NCBI GenBank assembly: GCA_934157235.1
Contig: CAKPHH010000001.1
Span: forward strand, 372,001 to 436,000
DNA length: 64,000 bases
DNA from: an uncultured Bacilli bacterium
GTDB taxonomy: Bacteria; Bacillota_I; Bacilli_A; RF39; UBA660
Direction of reading: 5' to 3'
Both the position numbers and the translations under genes were made by a program. Positions 7,254-16,518 of the stretch are shown here, piece by piece (positions within the stretch are counted from its first letter, which is position 1; each line of letters starts with the position of its first letter). The notes beneath the pieces were generated by a model that was given only the letters and a program-made list of their open reading frames with translations, had not been told where the DNA came from and did no database searches.

Positions 7254-10194
7254 AATTAACCTTATAACAATAACTATTATTAATCTTTGTTGTTCCATTT
7301 GCACAAGCATATCCATTAGCTGTACAACTAGCTACATAACTCTTACCATAATTTAATGAATTACAGCTAAAAGATGAACCTACATTACAAGTTGTAGCTG
7401 TTGTAGTTGACGAACTAGTAGAATAACTATAATTAGTATCGTATTGACTAAATCCACCAGAACAATAAGTTTGATTATATTGGTAACAATATGAACCTGA
7501 TAAAGTTCCAGATGAACATGTATATCTTGAGTTATAGCTTGAATAATGATAACACAACGTTCCACTTCTTGAACCAGATGAACATGAATATGTTGTGTTT
7601 TTATTAGTACAGGCCACATATGTTCTACCGCCATTGCCACTAACACAATTAAACACATTATCACTGCAGCTACTTACAGTACTAGTAGATCTGTTTGTCC
7701 AGTCATAAGAATAAGTGGTTTTTTTACATTTTCCCCCAGAATATGTATAACCAGAATCACAATATATATTACTTGGGTTACCTACACATGAACTATTACT
7801 TCCTTTAGAAACCCATTTACATCTTCCACTACAATTAGACTTTCTTCTACCACTACATTGATAAACAGTTCCATATGAAGTAGATGATGATTGTTTACAA
7901 TACATACTTATCTTTGTCCAAGTAGTTTTAGAATTAGCGCTAGTTGTATAATAACATTGACTACCATTATCACTATATCCTGATGGACAGTAATACTCAA
8001 TACCTGCACTCTTGCGACAATCATAACTTGATATACTTCTATTACATGTTGTTGTTTTCTTTGAATAACTTGTTACATATGTATTTGTAATTGTAGCACT
8101 ACACTTTCCTTCATTTCCAGCTTCATCTTTTACATATCCATAGAATGTTCCCGTAGATAATCCTAAAGAGGTTGTACCATTGTATGATGGTGTCGCTGAT
8201 TTACCCATTCCATAAGCCACTAACTTTTTATCATCAGATTTTGTTTTAAATGAAACACCACTCGCATCAACTTGTAAAGTACAAGTTGGTTTAGTTGTAT
8301 CAATCATTACAGTTTGATCTGCACTACATGCAGTAGAGTTACCAGCATTATCATATACTGTACCAGGTGTTTGTCCTGTAAGCGTTCCTGGTGTTGTAAA
8401 TTTCTTACTAGCATTTTCCTTACATCCAGAACCACCTGTATCACTACAAGTTCCAATCAGTGTTACTGATTGTCTCCAAGAATTAGATCCACCAGATGAT
8501 ACACAAGTTGGAGCCTCTCTATCTATTTGAATCATTGTACTAACTGGAGCTGAACAAAGTCCTGCATTATCACAAATTCTAAATTCTACTTTTTCATTTC
8601 TTTGCCTTGAAAAAGCAGTTGTTGTAAAAGGTGATTTATTTGATGATGCATAAGTTGTCCATTGATTCTCTCCAGAAACAGTTGAGTTTGGATATCTGTA
8701 TTGGTAATATGCAATGCCTGACATACTATCACTACCTGTTAAAGTAACTTTATAACTTCCAGAATCAGCTGCCGCTTTACCAATCCAAACACCATTATTA
8801 GAATTACTTGGATTACCAATCGTTGGAACCGTGGCATCTACTTTAAATTTATCTAAACTACAAGTTGCACTATTACCTGCTTCATCTTTAATAAATCCAT
8901 GCCAAGTTACACCAGCTGTATCTCTTTGTGTAACATTATATTTACCATTATAAGTTATTGTACTATTAGTAGCCATACCATAACTAATCGGACTAGCAAC
9001 TGCCCTATCACTTGTTCCCACTGGATCTTGTCTTGTCATAGTAACATTTACTGCTGTTTTATACCAATCATTAGTACCATTAGGACTAGCAATATTCTTA
9101 GCCATTGCACAACTTGGTGCCGTTTTATCTATTTTAATATTTGTACTAGCAATATCACTACAATTTCCTATATTATCACATGCCCTAAATTCTACTTTCT
9201 CTGCTCTTTCCTTAGAAAATTTAGGTGTAAGGAACTTTTTAGTTGTCTCACTAGAATCTCTGCTAGAGTTTTCGTACTTTTTCCATTCTTTTTCTCCTGC
9301 TGATGTTGAATTAGGATATCTATACTCAATATAAGCAACTCCAGACCCTGCATCATAAGTATCAATTTCTATTGAGAATGATTTATTAGTCCATTTATCT
9401 AAATAAACACTATTTAGCTTTGGTTTTGTAGGTGCATTATTATCAATATAAACATTTACTTTACAATCAGCTTTATTACCTGCATTATCTTCCATTTCAA
9501 TATATCCAAGTTTTGCATCTTCTGTAAATGTCTTTGTATAAAACTCTTGTTTACATCCTTTAGTACTATGGTCAATACATCTAACCTCTGCTTCTATTGG
9601 GCCAGTTGTCCATTCTGCGTCTTGATTATCTTTAATAATCTCACAAGTTGGTTTCTTTGTTGTATCAACATCAGGTTCAGTATTAGGATCATCAACATCT
9701 TCACTTGGTTCAGGTGAACCTGGATCAGTAACCTTTTTACTGGCTGAACATCCTTCCGCAAATCCTGTATTACTCTCATATCCTTTACACCTTAATTTAA
9801 CATAATAAACATACTCGATTAACCCTTCACCATCAGCTGACTTATTGCTAAGTTTAACATTAACATTAGCTCTACATGATACAGACTTATTATTAGGATC
9901 AACCAAATCTTCTAGATATTTAGCCTTCATTAAATCCTTGGCTTCATATGTAATACCTTTTTCCAAACTATCTTTAACCTCATCTTCTAAAGACTCTGTC
10001 ATTACATAGTTCTTAGCTGCATCACAAACACTTTTTTCCATATTTTGATACAACTTTTTCTTAGTACTAATAGCATATCTATTAACACTAATAACTGCTA
10101 TACCAGAAATTATAGCCAAAATAGTAACTGCCGCCAAAATTTCAATTAAAGTAAAACCTTTTTTATTTTTACCCTTCTTCTTATTTCTCTTCAT
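7252..10194 (-). CDS. Giant pilin-like surface protein with Ig-like repeats and Cys-rich C-terminus
   Basis: 980 residues from ATG 10194. The open frame continues upstream, but GGTGA lies 8 bases before this ATG and the leader then has the right form. The prepilin signature is KKG|FTLIEILAAV, with cleavage after G13, Glu at mature +5 and a long hydrophobic helix. A pilin-like head (to about 150) is followed by a Pro/Asp/Glu linker (PEPSEDVDDPN), then repeated beta-sandwich modules marked by DNAGN...C and IDKTAPSC-type boundaries. The last 270 residues are Ser/Tyr/Cys-rich with CPSGY-like motifs. Likely exported by a pilin/pseudopilin machine and disulfide-stabilised outside. Strongly similar to the gene at 10306, with long stretches nearly identical in DNA. 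Function (adhesin or minor-pilin tip) is inferred. Confidence 0.75.
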   Translation of the reverse strand: MKRNKKKGKNKKGFTLIEILAAVTILAIISGIAVISVNRYAISTKKKLYQNMEKSVCDAAKNYVMTESLEDEVKDSLEKGITYEAKDLMKAKYLEDLVDPNNKSVSCRANVNVKLSNKSADGEGLIEYVYYVKLRCKGYESNTGFAEGCSASKKVTDPGSPEPSEDVDDPNTEPDVDTTKKPTCEIIKDNQDAEWTTGPIEAEVRCIDHSTKGCKQEFYTKTFTEDAKLGYIEMEDNAGNKADCKVNVYIDNNAPTKPKLNSVYLDKWTNKSFSIEIDTYDAGSGVAYIEYRYPNSTSAGEKEWKKYENSSRDSSETTKKFLTPKFSKERAEKVEFRACDNIGNCSDIASTNIKIDKTAPSCAMAKNIASPNGTNDWYKTAVNVTMTRQDPVGTSDRAVASPISYGMATNSTITYNGKYNVTQRDTAGVTWHGFIKDEAGNSATCSLDKFKVDATVPTIGNPSNSNNGVWIGKAAADSGSYKVTLTGSDSMSGIAYYQYRYPNSTVSGENQWTTYASSNKSPFTTTAFSRQRNEKVEFRICDNAGLCSAPVSTMIQIDREAPTCVSSGGSNSWRQSVTLIGTCSDTGGSGCKENASKKFTTPGTLTGQTPGTVYDNAGNSTACSADQTVMIDTTKPTCTLQVDASGVSFKTKSDDKKLVAYGMGKSATPSYNGTTSLGLSTGTFYGYVKDEAGNEGKCSATITNTYVTSYSKKTTTCNRSISSYDCRKSAGIEYYCPSGYSDNGSQCYYTTSANSKTTWTKISMYCKQSSSTSYGTVYQCSGRRKSNCSGRCKWVSKGSNSSCVGNPSNIYCDSGYTYSGGKCKKTTYSYDWTNRSTSTVSSCSDNVFNCVSGNGGRTYVACTNKNTTYSCSSGSRSGTLCYHYSSYNSRYTCSSGTLSGSYCYQYNQTYCSGGFSQYDTNYSYSTSSSTTTATTCNVGSSFSCNSLNYGKSYVASCTANGYACANGTTKINNSYCYKVN

Positions 10195-10269
10195 TATAAC
10201 AATCACCAACCTATATTCTTTACTATCTTTACTATAAAAATAATAACATAAATAAAAAAAAGAAACAAC

Positions 10270-10301
10270 CAAAAAAGAAGATTATTTTCTAACCTTCTTT
10301 T
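10270..10301 (-). terminator. Hairpin terminator between the two giant pilin-like genes
   Basis: Minus strand AAAAGAAGGTTA pairs with TAATCTTCTTTT, followed by TTTTTT, directly after the gene ending at 10306. The two paralogues are probably expressed separately. Confidence 0.7.
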
Positions 10302-10305
10302 AAAC

Positions 10306-13032
10306 TTAATTTAGTTGAAATCCACCAACACATTGATTACGTGAGCCAGTATAACAATCACTACAGTATTGTCCACCTTGGCAAGTATTCTTAGTTGTTT
10401 TACAAGAGTCGTAACAACTGCTACAACCATACTGACAAGTATTCTTTGTTGTCTTACAACTATTCCAACGAGTATCACAACCATATTTACATGTGTTTCT
10501 TGTCGTAGCACAACGACTATAAACTCTATTGTAGGTTTTACAAGAGCCATCAACTTTGTAATATCCCGTACAGTGAGCATTACCACCGCCGCTCCATCTA
10601 CAGCCTGTTGTATTCCTACAAGAAGTCCTTCCCATACCACCACACCATTTAGACACTTGGTTGTACTCCCTACAAGAACCATTGACATAGCCACCTACAC
10701 ATTCTCTAGATGAACCAGTTTTACAATTACTACAATTGTATGATTCATTACCACCTACACACTCTCTAGATGAACCAGTATAACAACTACTACAATTACA
10801 ATCGTAGTAACCGCCTACACAAACACTAGGTGAACCAGTATAACAACTATCATATGGATCACAGCCATATTTACATGTATTTTTTGTAGACTTACATGAA
10901 TTATATTTATATACTTTTGAAGCATTATTTGTGTTTCCTGCCTTATCCGTACAAGTATAATTAACAGTTACGTTACTTGTACCAGTTAAACTTTGTGTTT
11001 TACCATTAGCTGTAGCTAAACCAGAATAAGTATCACTACATTTAACAACCGCAGTTTCACCAGATAACTCAAATGTAACAGTTGGTATTGTCGTATCTAT
11101 CTTCATACTTCCAGAATTACATGTTACGGTATTTCCTGCATCATCCTTAACAAATCCATACCAAGTTACTCCATTAGTATTACTCTGGATAGTAGAACGT
11201 GTACCATTATATGTTGCACTATTAGCAGTAGTTAGTCCATATTGAATATTACTATTAACAGCTGTATCATTATTACTCTTTGAATCTGTTATATTTAATG
11301 TTATTGTTAAATTATTTTTATACCAACCATTCGTACCATTAGGACTTGCTATACTCTTTGTAACTGTACAAGTTGGTGCTGTCTTATCAATTTTTATTGA
11401 AGTACTAGAAATATCACTACAGTTTCCAGCCTCATCACACGACATAATTTCAACATTTTCTGATCTTTCCTTCGAAAAGTTAGTTGTTTTAAATACAGTC
11501 TTATCATTAGCAGCTTTTGCTGAGTTAGCATACTGCTTCCATGATCTTTCAGATGAAATTTTTGAATTTGGATATCTATATGAAATATAAGCAAGACCAG
11601 ACATTGCATCATATGTATCTATAGTAAGAGCAAAAGCCTTACTTGTCCAATTGCCATTAGATGGATTTGTTATGTTTGGTTTAGTTGGTTTAGTAGTATC
11701 AACTTTAACCTTTTCTATGCCACAAGTTGCCGTATTACCAGATTCATCCTTTATAAATCCATACCAAGTCACACCAGTTGTATCACCCTGTGTAACAGAT
11801 GTTTTATTATTATATGTTGCGGTATTTTTTGTAACCATACCATAACTTATTGGACTAGCAACAGCCCTATCACTTGTTCCCGCTGGATCTTTTCTATTCA
11901 TATCAATTTTTAAAGCTGTCTTATACCAATCATTCAATCCATCAGGACTAGTAACATTCTTTGTCATTGTACAACTTGGTGCTGTTTTATCTATTTTAAT
12001 ATTTGTACTAACAATATCACTACAATTTCCTATATTATCACATGCCCTAAATTCTACTTTTTCTGCTCTTTCCTTAGAAAATTTAGGTGTAAGGAACTTA
12101 GTCTTAACTCCAGACTCTTTAGCTGAATTCTCATATTTTTTCCATTCTTTTTCTCCTGCTGATGTTGAATTAGGATATCTATACTCAATATAAGCAAGAC
12201 CAGAACCCATATCATAAGTATCGATTTCTATTGAGAAAGACTTATTAGTCCATTTATCCAAATAAACACTATTTAACTTTGGCTTTGTAGGTGCATTATT
12301 ATCTATATAAACATTTACTTTACAATCAGCTTTATTACCTGCATTATCTTCCATTTCAATATATCCAAGTTTTGCATCTTCTGTAAATGTCTTTGTATAA
12401 AACTCTTGCTTACAACCCTTAGTACTATGGTCAATACATCTAATTTCAGTCTCGATTGGACCAGTTGTCCATACAGCATCTTGATTATCCTTAATAATTT
12501 CACATGTTGGTTTCTTAGTAGTATCTATATCTGGATCGGTAGGATTATCTACATCTTCACTTGGTTCTGGTGAACCTGGATCTGTAACTTTCTTACTCGT
12601 TGCACACCCTCCTGAAAAACCAGTATTACTCTCATAGCCTTTACATCTTAATTTAACGAAATAAACATATTCCGTTACTCCTTCAGCATCATTTGCCTTA
12701 CTGCTAAGTTTAACATTAACATTAGCTCGACAATTCTGTGCCTTGTTATTTGGATCAACTAAATCTTCCAAATATTTACTACGCATTAAATCCTTTGCTT
12801 CATACGTAATTCCTTTTTCTAAACTATCCTTAACTTCATCTTCCAAAGACTCTGTTATTACGTAGTTTTTAGCAGCATCACAAACACTTCGTTCCATGTT
12901 CTGATACAACTTTTTCTTAGTACTAATAGTATACCTATTAACACTAATAACCGCAATTCCTGAAATTATCGCTAAAATAGTAACTGCCGCCAAAATTTCA
13001 ATCAAAGTAAAACCTCTATTATTTCTTTTCAT
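10306..13032 (-). CDS. Giant pilin-like surface protein, paralogue with Cys-repeat tail
   Basis: 908 residues from ATG 13032 (GGTGA 5 bases upstream). The leader MKRNNRG|FTLIEILAAV gives cleavage after G7 and Glu at +5. The pilin head, acidic linker and Ig-like modules closely match the downstream paralogue (segments around 11990-12560 and 9120-9800 are nearly identical DNA). The C-terminal 190 residues differ: they are built from repeats such as CYTGSSRECVGG and CKTTKNTCQYGC with Cys every few residues, resembling short disulfide knots. The two proteins therefore share a stalk and differ at the distal end. Surface adhesion or structural tip is inferred; no catalytic motif is visible. Confidence 0.75.
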   Translation of the reverse strand: MKRNNRGFTLIEILAAVTILAIISGIAVISVNRYTISTKKKLYQNMERSVCDAAKNYVITESLEDEVKDSLEKGITYEAKDLMRSKYLEDLVDPNNKAQNCRANVNVKLSSKANDAEGVTEYVYFVKLRCKGYESNTGFSGGCATSKKVTDPGSPEPSEDVDNPTDPDIDTTKKPTCEIIKDNQDAVWTTGPIETEIRCIDHSTKGCKQEFYTKTFTEDAKLGYIEMEDNAGNKADCKVNVYIDNNAPTKPKLNSVYLDKWTNKSFSIEIDTYDMGSGLAYIEYRYPNSTSAGEKEWKKYENSAKESGVKTKFLTPKFSKERAEKVEFRACDNIGNCSDIVSTNIKIDKTAPSCTMTKNVTSPDGLNDWYKTALKIDMNRKDPAGTSDRAVASPISYGMVTKNTATYNNKTSVTQGDTTGVTWYGFIKDESGNTATCGIEKVKVDTTKPTKPNITNPSNGNWTSKAFALTIDTYDAMSGLAYISYRYPNSKISSERSWKQYANSAKAANDKTVFKTTNFSKERSENVEIMSCDEAGNCSDISSTSIKIDKTAPTCTVTKSIASPNGTNGWYKNNLTITLNITDSKSNNDTAVNSNIQYGLTTANSATYNGTRSTIQSNTNGVTWYGFVKDDAGNTVTCNSGSMKIDTTIPTVTFELSGETAVVKCSDTYSGLATANGKTQSLTGTSNVTVNYTCTDKAGNTNNASKVYKYNSCKSTKNTCKYGCDPYDSCYTGSPSVCVGGYYDCNCSSCYTGSSRECVGGNESYNCSNCKTGSSRECVGGYVNGSCREYNQVSKWCGGMGRTSCRNTTGCRWSGGGNAHCTGYYKVDGSCKTYNRVYSRCATTRNTCKYGCDTRWNSCKTTKNTCQYGCSSCYDSCKTTKNTCQGGQYCSDCYTGSRNQCVGGFQLN

Positions 13033-13133
13033 ATAACTCACCACTCTACTCCTATATTAACTACATTGCTTTACTCTACTATCTAAAGAATATCATAAAA
13101 AGAAATTTAATACAATAAGTAACAATAACAAAG

Positions 13134-13161
13134 CAAAAAAAAGAGCACTTTGTTATGCTCT
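13134..13161 (-). terminator. Terminator after efp
   Basis: Minus strand AGAGCA/TGCTCT stem whose loop contains the efp stop, followed by eight T residues. Confidence 0.8.
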
Positions 13162-13710
13162 AGATACATATTTACCATCGCTTGTTGAAACTATAATAGC
13201 TTCGCCTTCTTCAATAAATAAAGGTACACGAACCATTAATCCAGTTTCACATTCAGCGTCTTTTAAGGCATTGTTAGTTGTATTACCCTTAACTGCAGCT
13301 TCAGTATGAGTAATTGTTAATTCAACCTTATCTGGTAAATCAATACCTAACACTTCACCTTCATAAGTAGTAATATAAACTTCTAAGTTTTCTTTTAAGA
13401 ATTTAGCTCCATCTCCGATAGAACTCTTATCTAACTCTAATTGTTCATAAGTATCCATATTCATAAAATAATATGTATCACCCATACAATATAAATATTG
13501 CATTAAAGTCTTTTCAATTCTAGCAGTTGCTACTTTAACACCTGCATTAAAAGTCTTTTCAAAGATAGCTCCAGTTCTTAAGTTTTTTAACTTTGCTTTA
13601 ACAATTGCAGCACCTTTACCAGGCTTAACATGTTGTGTTTCCATTACTACAAAAATGGCACCATCAACTTCAATAGTAATACCATTTTTAAGATCATTAG
13701 TACTTATCAT
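13153..13710 (-). CDS. efp: Elongation factor P
   Basis: 185 residues, the normal EF-P length, with KOW-like N-domain and two OB domains. Relieves ribosome stalling at consecutive prolines. The modification loop reads MKPGKGAAIVKAK in usual form (HVKPGKGAA near residue 30), with Lys32-type position at the tip. The C-terminal segment MVRVPLFIEEGEAIIVSTSDG is diagnostic. ATG 13710 follows AGGAGG. It sits in a short run rpmG - small ORF - efp under the promoter at 14141-14114. Confidence 0.97.
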   Translation of the reverse strand: MISTNDLKNGITIEVDGAIFVVMETQHVKPGKGAAIVKAKLKNLRTGAIFEKTFNAGVKVATARIEKTLMQYLYCMGDTYYFMNMDTYEQLELDKSSIGDGAKFLKENLEVYITTYEGEVLGIDLPDKVELTITHTEAAVKGNTTNNALKDAECETGLMVRVPLFIEEGEAIIVSTSDGKYVSRA

Positions 13711-13719
13711 AAGAACCTC

Positions 13720-13902
13720 CTATTTTCCTTTTTTAGTTATATTACATTTAACTTTTTTATAAACTTTATTGCTCTCAGTATCCTTTGATACTCCACCATC
13801 ACTACTAACAGGAGGAAATTTTCCGTCTAAATAGCTAGGAGTACTAGCTTGACATTCAATTAACTTATCAATATTTTCTGGTGTCTTTAAATTTTTATCC
13901 AT
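13720..13902 (-). CDS. Small hypothetical protein between rpmG and efp
   Basis: 60 residues, hydrophilic, Lys-rich at the C-terminus, with a central PPVSSDGGVSKDTE segment and one Cys in each half. I do not recognise a family. ATG 13902 follows AGGTAGG and the gap to efp is only 9 bases, so it is likely co-translated with efp in the rpmG transcript. No signal peptide or membrane segment. The position beside efp suggests a ribosome- or translation-linked role, but that is context only. Confidence 0.6.
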   Translation of the reverse strand: MDKNLKTPENIDKLIECQASTPSYLDGKFPPVSSDGGVSKDTESNKVYKKVKCNITKKGK

Positions 13903-13925
13903 AAATATTTACCTACCTAATTAAA

Positions 13926-14087
13926 TTATTTCTTTTCCTTATGTACAGTATGTTTCTTACATCTAGGACAGTATCTATTTAATTCAAGACGGTCTGTTTT
14001 CTTAACGTTTCTCTCAACTCTATAGTTTTCTTCTTTACATTCAGTACAAAATAGAGTTTTAAATTGTCTATTTCCTGCTTTAGCCAT
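13926..14087 (-). CDS. rpmG: 50S ribosomal protein L33
   Basis: 53 residues starting MAKAGNRQFKTLFCTECKEE. The zinc-ribbon pairs CTEC and CPRC are both present, making this the Cys-containing (zinc-binding) L33 form. Ends KKHTVHKEKK. ATG 14087 follows AGGAGGGATAGAC. First gene of the rpmG - small ORF - efp run with a clear promoter upstream. Confidence 0.95.
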   Translation of the reverse strand: MAKAGNRQFKTLFCTECKEENYRVERNVKKTDRLELNRYCPRCKKHTVHKEKK

Positions 14088-14113
14088 GTCTATCCCTCCT
14101 TACGTCTATAGGT

Positions 14114-14141
14114 ATTATACCAGAATTTTCCCAAATTGCAA
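14114..14141 (-). promoter_or_regulatory. Promoter for rpmG-efp
   Basis: Minus strand TTGCAA (14141-14136), 16-base spacer ending in TGG, TATAAT (14119-14114): an extended -10 promoter about 27 bases upstream of rpmG. Confidence 0.75.
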
Positions 14142-14167
14142 AAGATTTTTATACTTTTTCCTAAATT

Positions 14168-16189
14168 CTATAATCCAAACATTTCATAATATTTTTTTGT
14201 AACCTCTCTTGTTAATCTATAATTAACTAAACTAACAAAGTCATAAGTCGATCCATTTATATGCGAACAGTTAGGAGAAGTAATCATAAATGATACTTTT
14301 GGACTATTAAAAGGAGCATATCCTATAAAAGAAGTTGTAATAGTTTCCGTATCAATAACTCCATCATTATCAGTATCTATAAAACTCTGTGAAGTTCCAG
14401 TCTTACCAGCCGCATTCATCTTATCATCCGTATACCAGTTACCATATCCTCCTGGCATATGCATAACTGCATAAAATCCTTCTTGAACTCTTTTTAAGTT
14501 TTCTCTTTTAACATCTACTATATTTAAAACCTCTGTCGGAGCCTTATATAAAACTTTTCCTGAAGAATCTCTAACTTCTTTTAACAAATGTGGCTTTATT
14601 CTATTTCCATTCATCGCAATAGTTGAAACATATTGTAATAATTGTACCGGAGTATAAGTCTCATATTGGCCCATTACAAAATCAAGTAAATTACCAGCTG
14701 ACTTATCAACAGAAGAATATCCCTTACTTTCAATTGGTAAATCTATTCCCGTTTTAACTCCTAGTCCAAATGCGTGATACATATTACGATAAGTATCAAA
14801 AGCCTTCTGATTAAAATTAAGTTTCATTTCTCTATAATACTCTTGCCCATTTACTCTAATTGCTGTTTTAAATTGATAAACATTGCTACTTTTAGCCATT
14901 GCCATTATGTCATCAATAACACCTAAATCTAAAACTGAGGAACATTTAGCAGGAGCCCCACTTATCTTAACACATTCATCTAACATTTTCTCTCCAAAGT
15001 GAATTGCTCCTGTCTCATACCCAACTAACATCGAGGCTCCTTTCACAACCGATCCAGGTGTAATTGGTGATATTAAAACACTATTAACATTATCAATTAT
15101 TTTATCACCCACTAACTTCCTAGAAGCCATTACTAAAATTTCCCCTGTATTAGGATCAGAAATAATAACTGATGAATGATCATAATACTCAGTATTAGCC
15201 TCATTCTTAGTTTTATACAATTGTTCATCAATAAGTTTCTCTACCTCTAATTGTAAATTCATATCAATAGATAAAACTATATCATTACCCATCTTTCCTT
15301 CTTTAATAAGCTTTAACTCATGTGAATTAACTGCTTGATATTCACTCTTTTCTCCTCTTAAATATTCTTCATATTGTTTTTCCAAATAATTAAGTCCCAC
15401 TCGATCATTTAATGAATATCCAAGTTTTAAATAATAATCCTTCTCTTCACTAGGAAGTCCCTGACTAGAAGAAGAAACACTTCCTAAAATAGTTCTTAAA
15501 GAGTCTCCATAAGGATAAACTCTCTCCCAATCAACTTTTGTACTAAAGCCTTCTAACTTCTCACTATTTTCAGAAATATAAGCAAATTCCTTATCACTAA
15601 CATCACTCTTTATAATTTTCTCTTCATATGAATATCCCTTAGACATTAAATAATATAAATATCCCGCTCTTAAATCTTCTTCTTTAAATATATTTAATTC
15701 ATCAAGTGTAATCCTCTCTATCTTTAACTCCTCTATATCCTTATTAGATAACTTTCGCTGCTTTAATAAATCCTTCTCTTTCTCTGTAATTTTCTTCTTG
15801 CAAATATCTGAATACTTTGCTAAATAAAACTCCTTTTTAGCCCTTAAATTAAACTTTGTAATATCTAACTCTAAATGTTTAGAAACCTCATAAGCTAACT
15901 TTATCATTTCCTCTACTGTAGTACCTTTTTCTCTCTTATAAACTATTACATTAATAGCTTTATTATCTACAATAACATTATAATTTCTATCATAAATTCT
16001 TCCTCTTGGAGCCCTATTTAAAGTAATACGCTTACCCATTAAAGAATCTAATTTTTCACTATAAATTTTATTATCAATTATCATAACCGAAAATAATTTA
16101 CTAAATAACACTAAAGAAAAAACACCAATCACAATAAAAAATATAAATATTCTTTTATTTATAATTACTTCATAATTAATTTTTCTCAT
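14168..16189 (-). CDS. Class B penicillin-binding protein (PBP2/SpoVD-like transpeptidase)
   Basis: 673 residues: one N-terminal membrane anchor (about 12-35), a dimerisation domain with the RGRIYDRN motif near residue 62, and a transpeptidase domain carrying all three active-site boxes, SVVK (380-383), SSN (434-436) and KTG (596-598). Cross-links peptidoglycan during elongation or division. It stands apart from the division cluster, and no PASTA domains follow, so it could be a PBP2 (elongation), FtsI or spore-type SpoVD enzyme; sequence alone does not decide. Divergent from the DUF2624-like gene at 16264. Confidence 0.92.
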   Translation of the reverse strand: MRKINYEVIINKRIFIFFIVIGVFSLVLFSKLFSVMIIDNKIYSEKLDSLMGKRITLNRAPRGRIYDRNYNVIVDNKAINVIVYKREKGTTVEEMIKLAYEVSKHLELDITKFNLRAKKEFYLAKYSDICKKKITEKEKDLLKQRKLSNKDIEELKIERITLDELNIFKEEDLRAGYLYYLMSKGYSYEEKIIKSDVSDKEFAYISENSEKLEGFSTKVDWERVYPYGDSLRTILGSVSSSSQGLPSEEKDYYLKLGYSLNDRVGLNYLEKQYEEYLRGEKSEYQAVNSHELKLIKEGKMGNDIVLSIDMNLQLEVEKLIDEQLYKTKNEANTEYYDHSSVIISDPNTGEILVMASRKLVGDKIIDNVNSVLISPITPGSVVKGASMLVGYETGAIHFGEKMLDECVKISGAPAKCSSVLDLGVIDDIMAMAKSSNVYQFKTAIRVNGQEYYREMKLNFNQKAFDTYRNMYHAFGLGVKTGIDLPIESKGYSSVDKSAGNLLDFVMGQYETYTPVQLLQYVSTIAMNGNRIKPHLLKEVRDSSGKVLYKAPTEVLNIVDVKRENLKRVQEGFYAVMHMPGGYGNWYTDDKMNAAGKTGTSQSFIDTDNDGVIDTETITTSFIGYAPFNSPKVSFMITSPNCSHINGSTYDFVSLVNYRLTREVTKKYYEMFGL

Positions 16190-16263
16190 TAATAACTCAC
16201 CTCAATAATAGTTTGTCTCATATTTTAAATCTTATTTCATATATTTTTTAATGAGGTGATACT

Positions 16264-16518
16264 ATCTATAAAGATCTAATTAAAAAATATATTAATATTT
16301 TAACAATCGAAGATATTAAAAGATATGCACAAAATAAAAATATAGAAGCAACAGATCAAGAAATAATAATTATTTATAATTTTATTAAAAACCATTACTC
16401 CGAACTTCTAAATAATGACTCTTCTGTTTTTAATTTATTAAAACTTCAAATCAGTCCCACACTCTTTTCTAAAATAATTGACTTATATAATGAAAATAAG
16501 GCTAAGTATTTATCTTAA
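16264..16518 (+). CDS. DUF2624/YqfT-like small protein with a non-standard ATC start
   Basis: An 84-codon frame ends at TAA 16516-16518. No ATG, GTG or TTG occurs in frame between the upstream TGA (16252-16254) and the stop. The codon at the expected place, 4-5 bases after a good GAGGTGA (16253-16259), is ATC followed by TATAAAGATCTA. The product (I/M)YKDLIKKYINILTIEDIKRY then ...ATDQEIIIIYNFIKNHYSELL is a soluble helical protein resembling the B. subtilis YqfT (DUF2624) family, which is a neighbour of nfo in Bacillus; nfo is close by here too. Either an AUC initiation, a recently inactivated start, or a base error. It overlaps the convergent gene's 3' end by 17 bases. Confidence 0.6.
   Translation: MYKDLIKKYINILTIEDIKRYAQNKNIEATDQEIIIIYNFIKNHYSELLNNDSSVFNLLKLQISPTLFSKIIDLYNENKAKYLS

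Noticed and set aside
8899..9303. Plus-strand 134-residue Cys/Ser-rich ORF
   Set aside because: Shadow of the Ig-like repeat region on the other strand; no family features.
10369..10713. Plus-strand Thr/Ser-rich ORF opposite the giant pilin tail
   Set aside because: Composition is explained by reading the Cys-repeat region in reverse; no ribosome binding site.
7500..13000. Repeat array considered as CRISPR
   Set aside because: Repeats are in-frame protein modules of variable length with no constant repeat/spacer pattern; no cas genes in the window.
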